Shown here: positions 20,549 to 31,648 of the stretch, piece after piece | Layout: every line of letters starts with the position of its first letter | How positions within the stretch are numbered: the stretch's first letter is position 1 | Assembly: GCA_032358165.1 (NCBI GenBank) | Contig: JAALGY010000062.1 | Location: 1,364,001-1,428,000 of the forward strand | From: Diplosphaera chodatii | Lineage: Eukaryota; Chlorophyta; Trebouxiophyceae; Prasiolales; Stichococcaceae | Direction: 5' to 3' | Length of the DNA: 64,000 bases | Notes under the pieces: generated by a model | The model's input: only the letters and a program-made list of their open reading frames with translations | Told to the model about the DNA's origin: nothing | Databases searched by the model: none | Program-made: the position numbers and the translations under genes

Positions 20549-23500
20549 ATGCAGCGGGTGGACGCGCTGCTGGGGAGGGTGCGGCACGGCGGCGACGCGA
20601 GGGCCCGCATTGCAGCGGCGCACGAGCTGGCCGGGATGCTGGAGGAGGGGGAGGAGGCGTTCAAAGCGGCGGTGGGCGACGCCCCGGGGCGCCCCGCACA
20701 GCGCCCCCACCACCCCGTCGGCAAGCTGCTGGCGGCGGTGCGGGCGGGCGACGGCGAGGTCCTCGGCAGCGCGCTGCAGGTGGGCAGGGAACGGCCTGTG
20801 TGTGGGCGCATGGCTTTCCAAGCAGTTTGCATTGGGACCTTTGGTCGTGTTTTAGCAGCATGCACAGCCTCGATGTTGCACATGGTCGTATGAGCAGGGG
20901 TTGGGACGTAAAGACCCATCTGTCTCCAGGTGGCACTCGGCCAGCTGCTGAGCTTCAAGTGAGTCGGTTCGGTATGATGTGGCATTTGGCATGACATGAA
21001 GGCGCGACCCCTGCGCAGGCGCTGGTGACGCCTCGGCCGCCGGGGGAGGGGCCGGAGGGCGACGTGGCGCTGGCGGGCTGCGTGGCGGGGCTGCGGCTGC
21101 TGGCAGCTGTCGCACTCGCCGGGCACGAGGTGCTGGGCGTGCCGCTGCGGGGCGTCAACCTGGAGGAGTCCCTCAAGGCCTGGGTGCTGGTCGACGACCA
21201 CAAGCCGCCGGCCGTCCAGTGAGCGACTGCTCGTGGCGGTGCCGTGCATTTGATGTCAAGCTGGTTCCCGGCAGCAGATGCTGATCCTATGCATCCTCTT
21301 GCTGCAGCCTGTGAAACTCAACATCCAACCTGATGAGACTCTTCTGCAGGGGTGATGCCCCGCCTGCAACGATGAGGTCCTTCCTGCTGGAGGCCCAGGC
21401 GACCTTTGCAACAGGAGTACTGGCTGCTCTGGTTGAGGACCAGCAGACATCGCAGGCAGGCACCTTGTCTGTTGAACATACCGCCTTGGTGGACAGGTGA
21501 CCTCGTTGCTGGACAGCGCATGCGACAGAGTGTGGGCTGCCATGCTGATCAAAGCATATTCACTGCAGGTCTTTGTGCGGTCCAGTGTGCCTGCCAGCCT
21601 CGTGCGCTATGCAAGGCGTTGTGCCTCCTCGAGCACTGGTGTCGCAGTAGTTCACGCTAGCGGCAGCACGCAGCCCTTCAACAATGACAGCAGCACAGCA
21701 GCAGCTGTGGCAGCGGCAGCAGAGCGGTTGCGGGCGCTGCGCCGCAGCAACGTGGTTCTTGCACTGACATATCTGGGCGACTACCTGGAGTGCCTCGGGC
21801 TTCTACTACACGTGAGTGCACAAAAATAACTTACTGCTGGCACGATGTGCTGGTTGCATGTACATGGGCTGAGCCAGGGCAAGCTGTTACCCAGTGCACA
21901 CCCTCAAAGATGAGAGAATGCTTGCAGCGCTACACCGAAGATGGTGGACCAATATGATGTCCTGCAGGAGCGCACCATAGAATCGTGCCTCGCGATGCTG
22001 GGCAGCGACCGGCTGGGTGCGGTGCGGCGGGCGGAGGTGCTGTGCTGCATGGGCGCCCTGCTGGCGCACCGCCGCGTGGCGGAGGCCCTGGCTGACGCAG
22101 ACCCCGAGCTCCACATCGTGCTGTCCACACCCGTCACGTTGCACACTGCTGGTACGAGGAGCTCTGGCATGAATGCGATGTGGCTGCAGCAGTTCCAACA
22201 GCAAAGTCAGTTTGCAGCGGGGACCGGCTGTCTGTTTGTCATCAGCAACTTGCAGCATGACTGTGCGCCGAGATGCTGGTTTTCCCATGCTGCAGATGGG
22301 CTGTCGCAAATCGTTTTTGCCTTGTCAGCAGCGCCCCTGACCTTCGAGCGCCTGGCAGCTGGATGCGCGCCGCAGCTTGCTGCGGGTGTCCTCAAGTTCA
22401 TGGAGTGCGGTAGCAACAGCGCACGAAAGAATGCCGTGCTGATTCTCAGCAATGTGCTGCACTATCCCGTGCTGCTGGCAGCATATGATGCCCAGGTGAG
22501 CCCGAGCACAGATTGCTCCTACAGCGGCTAACAAAAGCAAGCGCATGTATGACGACACTGCCATTTTGTGTTTACTTTTGCTGCATCAGGGCGACGCTTT
22601 GTCAGCTTTGCCTGCGTGATGTAGGGTGGACTGCAGAAGCTGCTTGGCCTGCTGCACACGACGTTGCACGCGCTGCGGCGAATAGAGGGCAGGGAGGTGA
22701 GTTTCCCAGCTCGCTTGTCCACCCTGGATGCCTCCCATGTTTGCGGCACGGAACATGGGTTACAAATCTCATTTTCCGTGAATGAGCTTGGGTTGGTTGC
22801 AGGCACACGGTGAGCGACAGCTGGGCTACCACATCGCCGACGCACTCAGCCACTACTTCCGCACACATCTGGTGCTGCACGTGACCAGCCTGCAGCGCCG
22901 GCTCACGCCAGCATCCAGCGCCAAGCAGGTTGGTTGTGCATGGTATGCAAATGGTTGACGACGCTTAATGTCTGCAACAGTCAAGGTGCTTGCTGTGACC
23001 ATTGTGCAGGCTTGCCAGCGATTGTGAACCATCTGCCCCACTTCACAGGTGGCTGCCGCTCACAAGCCGCTGGATGTGCAGCAGGCAGCATTCGATCGCA
23101 CAGTGCATGCACTAGGCACTGACCGGCGGCTTGCCGCAGCCTTTGCAGCTGCTCGCTGGCCAATGCTGGACGAGTTTGTGGCACTTGACGGCTCGGCGCT
23201 GATGTTGGACCTCGTCCAGGCCTCGCCTGGCGAGAGGTATGCCTGCGTTAAAGAAGTGCTGTTTATCGTGTGCAAGGCATGAAGGATGCATATCCGCACT
23301 GAGCATGTGCCCATCGGATTGCAAACCTCATAGGTGATTCTCCCCTGTCACATGAGGGCAAGTCATGTGGCAGTTGCTCAGACGCCGAATGGTGATGGTG
23401 GCGTTGTGCAGATTCTTTACGGAGATGGCGATGTATGCACTGGACGTGCTGGGGGTGGTCACGCTGGTGCCGAGCACGCGCCGCAATGTCCTGGGCACGC

Positions 23501-26500
23501 GCGTGCGGCGGCAACGCCTCGGCATCTCCACGCTGCTGGGCGCTGCTGCCGGCTCCAGCTTCCTGGGCAATCCTGAGGTGATGATAGACTGCGCATAGCA
23601 GTTTGAGCCAGATGACCATGTGCGTGCGGTCATGTGGTGGTCGATGTGTAGATGGCACAAGGAGCTCGTGTGATGCGCAGGTGATGGCTTCAGCACTGGT
23701 CGTCCTGAGCAACTGCCTGCAGCCGCCGCCCGCACTTGAGGCAGCACTGCCGGCGCCAGCAGCAGTGCGGTCTACCGGACTAAGTGGCATGCGCCGATCC
23801 ATAGCTTGTCAGCCTGTTACGGTGCGACAGTCTGATGACCTTACCATCCTGCTTGATGCTTCTGCGCTCAAGGCATGCTGATGGCAGGCTGTGCTACAGT
23901 CAAGAGGCTGTGCTACAGTAGAGAAAGCCCTCATATAAGTCTCTGACCCTGGGTATGGCAGGAGCGGTCTGGTGCAGATGCGCTTCCTGCCCAGCTGGAG
24001 GCCACCTTCGCCTTCTGCCGCCAGGCCATGCGTGTTGCCAATGGCATCAAGGTACGCTGCAGGGTTTAGGGTTTAGGCGACCCGATCGGAGATCAAAGTG
24101 GACGATGAGAGCAAATTAAAAGGCCTGGTGTGGATGGCTGCAATCTTTTCGCTCTCCAAAGGCGCATCCGGTGCACATTTGCATGACAGCTCACAGCTCC
24201 TCCGCCACCCGTTCACAGGTGCTGCTCACGCTGCTGGGCGGGCGGCCCAACAGCGGCGGCGGCACCGGCAGCTTCCACCCCTTCCGTGTGCGGGCGCTCG
24301 CATGCCGCTGCCTCAAGGGCCTCGCACGTGACCCTGCCATCCGTGACATCCTTGCCACCCTGCAGGTGGCATGTGCTACATGAACCAGCCACCCTTGCCA
24401 TGACATGGACGTGGTGGTGTCTCAACATGTGACTTGGGGACATAGGACGGCTGGAGCAGCTGCAGGTACACACGTGTGTGCCGTCCGCTGTCGACCGAGG
24501 GGTGTGCATCACTGTCCAGGTGGGGCGGACCCTTGCGGATTCGCTGCACCAGTCGGCTGGCGGCAGCAGCCTGCACCGCATGGCGGTCTCAACCGCGGAT
24601 GCAGGCGCGACGCCGCCGCCCCCGCACGCGACCTGGCACTCGCACTACAACGAGCTGGCGCTGCAGCTCATCGCCTCCACGACCTCGGCAGGTTGCTGCC
24701 ACACTAAAGAGGATCATTCCTTCCCAAGCGCTCGTATTCTGTGCACAGGTGTACATCATGTGTTGGTACACGGTTCACCATGGGAGCCCCCAAGCGCCCT
24801 CTAATGGGATGCACTTGCAGCAATGCAATAGAAGCAATGCAATAGGAGTGGCACGCGAGTGATGTCTCTGCCATCTGCATATTATGCAGGCGACAAGGTG
24901 CTGTCAACAACGCTTGCGGTGCTGCCGGGCGGCAGCGGCGCGCCCGCCAGTGCGCTGCAGGCCCTGGAGCGCGCCGCCGCCGCCGCCGCCACGCCGCTGG
25001 CGTACCAGCCGGATGAGCTGCTGCAGCTGATCGCGGAGCACCTGCGGGCTTCGGGCTTGTCTGCTTCTGCTGATGCCCTGACAGGTGTGCACACTCAAGC
25101 GGGGGTCTGCCTGTCCCCGTCTTCATGCAAGCACCGTGTTGGGTCGCCTGGGTCAGGTGAGTGGGTCACATTGGGGCAGCTGATGACTGTATGTTTATGT
25201 GCAGGTGAAGCACGGCTCACGCCATCGCCCTGCAGCTCCACGGAGGCCAGCAGGAGCTTTGCGGGTCAGGCAGCCCGGAGCGCGGCAGGCAACTCACCAG
25301 CAGCTGCCACGTCCCCCCAGCCAGACGCAGCACACGACGGCACAGCGCCGCCGCCTGCCAAGCGGCGCAGACTCAGCATCGCACCCAAGCTCCAGCAGGC
25401 GCTCGGCGCGCCTGATTGCAGCCCACCCAGTGGCACGCCAGGCAGCGGGGTCACCCAAGCTGCAGCCAAGCCCAGCCAGTTGCTGCCGCCCCTGCAGCTT
25501 TCACAGCGCAGCCCTGCAGGAGCGAGTCCAGCAGCAGCGTCTGCTGATGATGCCTCCTGGCTGTCGCGGCTGTCAACACCCGCGGCGGCTGTGCCGTCAG
25601 CAGATGCTGCAGCGGCAGATGCAGCCCCAGCCTCCATTGGCAGCCTGCTGAGCCGCTTGCCAAGGCGGCAACATCTGCAGCAGGGGTCAAGGCTGCCCGC
25701 TTCTGCCGCCGGCGGCTCGGCTTGCCGCCCTGCAGCGGCCACTGTGCCGGCGGCCTCTGCGGCCCTGGCAGCCGGCAGCCCTGCACCAGGCCCATCGCCA
25801 GCCGACAGCCGGCTGCACAGCATGGTCATGGCCCACCTGCGCGCCCAGCATGAGGCCGCCTGCGCTGCCGCCGCCAACCCCGTCTCCACACTTGCGCCCA
25901 TCTCTCTGTTGGAGCCGCACGTGCTACCCGAGGTAATGCATGTGGCCCATCTGGCATCGCAGATGCAGCGCTGCTGCAGCCTTCGCCATTGAACATCCAC
26001 ACATTGACCTGCTTTTGTTGCTGGACCCATAGATAGTGCACTTTTGTTTGGGTTCGCCCTCGTGACGTTCGGTGACATTGGGTCAGCTTGGTCTGACGCT
26101 TGTTGCCTGGTTGGGCAGGCCAGCAGAAGGGAGCTCGCGCCGGCCAATGCAGCGGCACGGGTCCTGAGGCGGCAGGGAGTCGGACCCCATGGCGGCGCGG
26201 GCGGCAGGCGTCTGCAGCGCCACCTCATCCACTCCAATTACAGGTGCCTGAGCACACCATCTCGGGCTGACATGCTGGTGCTCCTGGTGGTGCTCCTGTT
26301 GTGATGCAACGGCTTGATCTGGCGCAACAGATGCACCTGGATCTATGACCACAGCCAGGCGACCTCACTGACCAGCAGGGCCGCAGTATGATGCTCAGCA
26401 TGGGTATGTGCATTGGTACAGGGTCGTGCGCAGCCTGCGCAATGAGCACCTTTCGGTGTTCAAGTGCGCGGCCTTTGTGGACCAGGGCGAGCTCCTGGCC

Positions 26501-29366
26501 GTCGGCATGCACTCTGGGGAGGTGCGGCGTGCCGCCACGCAGCCCCGCCCACGCTGGGGGCCTTGCAGAACACCTTTTTCGACCGCTGCCATGCCGTACA
26601 GCAAGGCATAGTGTTTCGGATCTGCCGACTGTCAGACAGCCCGCAAAATTGCGCTTCTTTGCAGGTGCGGCTGTACGACCTGGCGAGCGGGGAGCTGGCG
26701 GGCTGCGGTGTCGACCCCCATGCGGCCCCCGTCAGCCTGCTGCACGCGCGGCCCGGCCCCTCCTCCGCCGCCACCCTGCTGCTGTCCTCCTCCCGTCAGG
26801 TGCCACTTGACAGGATTGCATGCTTTCTGGGAAGAGGCAGGAGGCAGTCAGGCTTCGCCCGCGGCAGATCATGCTTGCACTGCAACCCCACCGCTGTAGG
26901 TTGCCTGTCCATTTTGATCAGGCCCGATATGATGTCAGGCATTGGCTCGAACGCCCTGCAGCTGAACGGTATGCTGACTGCTGCAGGATGTCAAGCTGTG
27001 GGACGCAATGGACCTGTCCAAGCCGCCCGCGCTGACGCTCACTGAGTACCGAGGAGGTCACTTCAGTGCCAGTGGCAGGCAGATCGCTGCATGCACAAGC
27101 TATGACAGGTCGGTCAACGGGATGTCAGATGTCAGTGTCAGCTCTGTCACAACATGTTTCGTTGATGTGGCCGTATTGCAGTCCAAGGGTACAGTCGTTC
27201 ACAACTGCACCCGATTTGCGGCAGCTATAGATGTGTTTGTGTGCGTCATGCAGAGGCGCAGCAGTGTTCGATGCCACCACTGGCAGCGTCGTCACGCACC
27301 TGGCAGACGCAACAGAGACCATTGGCATCGGCGGCGAGCGCGCCCAACGGTGTGTTCCCTGCCATATATGGGCGAATGCACGCTGAGCTTGCCATGGCCT
27401 GTTGTTGAGCACATAGTTGCAGCGAGGCCTGCGGGGGTCATGTGCACATGCGCTGCAGTGCGCAGCTGACATCAAAGCCACAATGCTGCGTTGCTTGTCG
27501 ACACGATAGACCGCAGCTTCACTGTGGGGTTGTTGGCAACAGGTGTGCACGCGACTATGCCGTCTTCTCGCCGGCCGACGACTGGATGCTGATGTGGGGC
27601 GACCAGCTGTGGGATGTGCGGGCACCGCGCCTCGTCCACCGCTTCGACTCCTTCACCAGCTTCGCCACCGGCTACTTCCACCCTGCCGGTGGGCTCCCGG
27701 CAGAAGTCTGCCCATTGCCTTGCTGTCTGCATCTGATGCGCTGCAGCAAGCCAGGCCGTGCCAGTAGGCCTATTCTAGCACAGGTGATTCATTAACAGGC
27801 CGCCTTCAGATTGCGTTCAAGTTTGCGGGCCTCGGGCGTCACCAAACTGTGAGCACCTGCAGGGCTGGAGGTGCTGATCAACAGCGAGGTGTGGGACGTG
27901 CGCACCCGGCGGCTGCGCCGCTCAGCGCTCGCACTGGATGGCGCAACGCCGGTGTTCAACCACGTGTCCTCGGATGTCATCTACGCCTCGCAGCGCCGCC
28001 TGACCGACGACTTGCGTGCGTGCACCATCAACAAGCGCACATGGATCACAGCTTATGTCCACGAGTTGCATGTTGAGAGTAACGCCCACCCTTTTGCACT
28101 TAGCAGTGCTCATTGCTGCGTTTGCCATGCATGCTGCGGCACGGTCCTCATCTCATCGTGCCCCGTCCTGTGCAGACGTTGAGCTCACGGGGCGGCGCAC
28201 TCGGCACCCGCTGCACACCGCATTCCGTGCCGTCGACGCGCGCGACTATGCTGAGATCGCCACCATTGATGCTGACGGGCGTGCCGTACTCAGGCACGCA
28301 TTGGCCCCCATTACATGATATGGAACTGTCAGTCAACGGGTGTTATGTACATGCCTGGAGCACCCAGCGCCTCTGACTTGAAGTGCTCTGATGGTTGTTG
28401 CCCCTGCTGTCTGCAGCATCGCCGTGGATGCGGGGGACAGCTACCTGGCGGCTGTGACAGCCGATGCTGGCGAGGGAGCAGCTTCTGCAGTCCGCATCTA
28501 CGACATCGGCCGCCACCCTGCCCAGGTGACCCTAGCGCCATGCTGCCCAAGTCCGTGTGCGGTCGAGGCAGGAGTGCATCAGCTGCGATGGGTGGTGCAT
28601 ATGTCTGCTGGTGTCGCCTCTGGTTAGTGCACCAGCTGTTGACCATACCTGTTCAGACCTGCTGCACGTTGCACCACAGGATGACGACTCAGACAGTGAA
28701 GGCGCAGCCGAGGAGGATGATGACTCAGATGGTGCAGACGACGACGAGGAGGATTCAGATGACGACACATCGGCAGACACCGTGGAGGGCGACTCCGCTG
28801 GTGAGGATCCAGGCGAGGGCGCCAGCGATGACGGCGAAGTGCTCAGCGCTGGCGGCATTTTTGTGGACGCACCCATGGACAGCGGATCCGATGGTGAGAC
28901 GCCGTGTCAGCTCAGGCCCCTCTATCTCGCATTACTCTGGTGCCGGTCGCTTGGCCTGCATAGCAGAGATGACAGCGCTCACGAAGCATGACAGGCACCT
29001 GCCGTAATGGTCATTGGGGTCATGGTCTTGCCGCGCTGAAGGTGATGACGGCGGCAGTGATGGCAGCGACATGTCTGACGAGGAGCTGGACGGCATGTCG
29101 AACCTCACCTCCGAAGAGGAGGGCTCGATGTACCTCGTGGATGGCCAGGTGACCCCTTGTAGCAACCGAATATATGTGCTCACTGACGTGCCCCGCATGC
29201 AAAAGCTATCCACTTACCGCTTACTGCACAACAGGCCAGCACATGCTCTTTGTTCACACGTCTGCAGGTCGTCAGCGATGATGACTGGCAGACAGACAGC
29301 GAAGATGAAGGCGGTCCGGGCAGGCAGGAGACCCCGCCCGCGTGGGCGCGCCCGCGGGGTCGCTGA
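20549..29366 (+). CDS. DCAF1: DCAF1 (VprBP-like) substrate receptor of CUL4-DDB1 ubiquitin ligase
   Basis: This is the longest gene here, about 8.8 kb with more than 20 exons. ATG 20549 opens MQRVDALLGRVRHGGDARAR, and an armadillo-like helical region follows to about 24.8 kb (for example GSNSARKNAVLILSNVLHYP near 22415; FHPFRVRALACRCLKGLARD near 24275). A LisH motif (DELLQLIAEHLRASGLSASA) lies at 25012-25075. After an Ala/Pro linker come the WD40 exons, with YRVVRSLRNEHLSVFKCAAF (26420), DVKLWDAMDLS (26989), and HRFDSFTSFATGYFHPAG joined to LEVLINSEVWDVRTRRLR (27638/27863), a DCAF1 signature. The C-terminus is strongly acidic (28680-29330) and ends WARPRGR, TGA 29364-29366. DCAF1 recruits substrates to nuclear CUL4-DDB1 (CRL4) ligase. 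Upstream exons before 20549 cannot be excluded. Confidence 0.9.
23886..23919. repeat. short direct repeat in a DCAF1 intron
   Basis: aggctgtgctacagt occurs at 23886-23900 and again at 23905-23919 with a four-base spacer. It looks like a recent local duplication in non-coding sequence. Confidence 0.75.
24062..24077. repeat. interstitial telomere-like motif (gggtttagggtttagg)
   Basis: A little more than two units of TTTAGGG, the plant/Chlorella-type telomere repeat, lie inside a DCAF1 intron just after a coding exon. It is short and may be chance or a repair scar. Confidence 0.5.
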
Positions 29367-29603
29367 TTTCAGGTCCACTGCAACGGCTGTGTACGCCTGC
29401 TGGTGCCAGGACGGGTAACTCTGTCTGTGGCAGAAGAAGTAGCAGCCAGACCTTATTCCAGGTTGTTATCAGGTGGACAGACAACTCGGGTATTCAGTGT
29501 TTGGTTGACTCCGTATGCGCTTGTCTACAATTCGTCTGCAGTACCTAACAATCCAAGGCTAGTGTACAGCTGGAAGAGCAAGGCATATGTACAGCTCCAC
29601 CTG

Positions 29604-29608
29604 TGTAA
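29604..29608 (+). terminator. TGTAA polyadenylation motif of DCAF1
   Basis: TGTAA lies about 238 nt after the DCAF1 stop, at a plausible 3' UTR distance for a green-algal transcript. This would make the DCAF1 UTR approach the convergent VMA12-like gene closely. Confidence 0.35.
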
Positions 29609-29652
29609 GCACCTTCCGAAATAGCCTGATGGTGCGGCTACAGGTGTTTCGG

Positions 29653-30591
29653 TCACAACCTCTTCTTCTCCTGCAAAGGTGTCATGCTGCCAATTGCAAT
29701 TTGCCGCGCATGTCTGCCATGCCCTGCAGCTGCGCTTTGCCCCGGTGCCGGCGCGCTGTCTGCTGCTTGCCTTGGCACACTGCTATGCCGCTTGCTGGAC
29801 TCCAGCTCGGGCGAGAAGTTGGTGCGCAGGATCAGCAGCAGCGTCTCCAGCAGCATGGCAATGGTAAGACCAACCAGGCCGCCCACAAGCTTCTGCAAGT
29901 GCGACACCAGATCATATGCAAGGGGTCAGAAGCCTGTGTGACAGACAATTACAAATTATCGTGCCATACATGGCATGTTCGTGGCATTGCAGCATATCGC
30001 AGTTGCATCTGCAGCATGTATGCATACCACAGCCGTATGCATGTGGAGGCAAAGTCCCTCACATAGGTGGGCTTGCCAGTCAGTGCGCCCCCTGCAACGT
30101 GGCCCATGGCGTAGAAGGTGCCCATCATGACCAGCAGGTGCAGCCCGAAGGACGCCTGCTGCCGAAATGTCACAAAGCCGCCCTCGGCCCGCTCCCGTGC
30201 CTTGTCCTCCTGCACTTGAGCCATGCACAGTTTGCCACGGACAAATGCCACTGTGGCCGATCCTACTGTGCACAGATGGTGCAACTGCTGGCAATGGAGC
30301 ATGATCCGGCCGATTAGAGACATGGCTGCATGGAAGCATTGCTGGCCGCACCGACTCAGTGACATCCGCCACCATTGCTGCATACTGCTTTTCGTCCAGG
30401 GCCCTCTGCAGTCGCGTCAGCCGTGCCAGCAGCTCGGGTGACCGCTGCCGTGGGGGCGGTGCTGCGAGCGCCAGGCCCCCGCCCGCAGCAACCCTGTGCA
30501 GCCAGGGCCCGCCATCCGGGCCTGGCCGCCTGCCCCTGCCCCAGGCGCACACCGCCAACTTGGCACGACCCCACATATTCTGTAACTCCAT
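29653..30591 (-). CDS. VMA12/TMEM199-like V-ATPase assembly factor
   Basis: An exon near 30540-30370 reads WLHRVAAGGGLALAAPPPRQ then RSPELLARLTRLQRALDEKQ and YAAMVADVTES, matching the TMEM199 pattern of an LHELL-type segment, a Pro stretch, NPEL, a coiled helix and a V(T) end. The next exon (about 30220-30065) gives FRQQASFGLHLLVMMGTFYA, a first membrane helix. The last exon gives LVGGLVGLTIAMLLETLLLI LRTN-type sequence, a second helix, with the stop at 29653-29655. Family members reside in the ER and assemble the V0 sector of the V-ATPase. I chose ATG 30591, but the true start may lie in an upstream exon: a plausible one (MVLKIRQTAATRTLLCDARD) sits near 30890-30800. The weak N-terminus limits confidence. 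Confidence 0.65.
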
Positions 30592-31648
30592 AAGTCCACG
30601 ACATCGTAAGACCCTCATGTGATTTGGAAGGTGGCAGGAGGTCACCTGATGGACGCGCACATGCGCTCTAGGACTGCATATGGTATTGCATCCTCTCCTG
30701 CCCACTGCGCTGCGGTTTGCCTAAGATCCTGCAGCCAAACGGGGATGTGTGACAATGTCTCTCTGCAGCACACTCATGCTCAGTGCGTCGTTGCTGCCGC
30801 CATGCACGTGCCTCATCCAGCTTGGCGTCATCCCTGGCGTCACAGAGAAGTGTCCTGGTCGCGGCGGTCTGCCTAATCTTGAGGACCATGCCACCAGCCT
30901 CTGCACATTCGCGCCAAGAACAGCTGGCAAGGAATCTGTAGCGATGCTGTGTCTCCAATAAGTGTAAACCAGGTGCCAGGTGCTGCCGAAGTGCAGCATG
31001 CGCTGTCAGTACACCTTGCTTTTCTGCGCCTGGTGATTTGCCAACGTGAACGGAGCGTCGGCGTGCGCCAGCCAGCTCAAGGTATTACCTCAGGAATACG
31101 TAGTGTGTTGCTGCTCGACAGGATGCAAGAGGAAGTCATGCATCCAAAATTCTGTCAATTGCCAGATCAGCATCATGTCTCATCAGTTCATCATTTCATC
31201 TATGCAGTCTGCGTCACGATTGTTCTTGGCACTCACAGGCACTGGCTGAACTCTGCCTCCTTGCCGAGGGTTAGTTGTTACGCAGTGCCCAGAGCGTTGG
31301 TCCAGAAGTGCCATCCGATCAAGTTCAAATTTGCAGGATTGGCAGACATCACTCAACGACCTTGCTGATGATCCACAACTGCGACAAGCCACACGACACA
31401 AACAGCGCTGTTTCAATCGTCTGATGAGAAATCGGGGTGCACACGCCCACGCTGATCTAGGTCGGACCCAGAGGGCTGCAACCTGCGGGTTTTCATTTGC
31501 GGAGTGATCAAATCAGCAGTGCCCAGGAGTGCAGTCAGATTGAACACACATGCTGCTTAAGGTGGTGGAAGTCTGACATATGGCAACCATAGCAGGTGCG
31601 TTGCAACATGCAAGACCACAGCGCCGACTCTGATCTGCATGTCTATGT
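30592..31648. other. divergent intergenic interval, VMA12-like / ASH2
   Basis: About 1 kb separates the two divergent genes. The half near 30800-30900 may contain a first exon of the VMA12-like gene on the minus strand. The rest (31000-31640) shows only short frames on both strands and is probably promoter and 5' UTR. Confidence 0.4.

Noticed and set aside
20248..21249. 333-codon minus-strand open frame
   Set aside because: It overlaps the first DCAF1 exons in antisense; the plus strand gives the armadillo-like protein with proper splice sites.
25266..26237. 323-codon minus-strand open frame
   Set aside because: It lies antisense to the DCAF1 Ala/Pro linker between the LisH and WD40 parts and has only low-complexity sequence.
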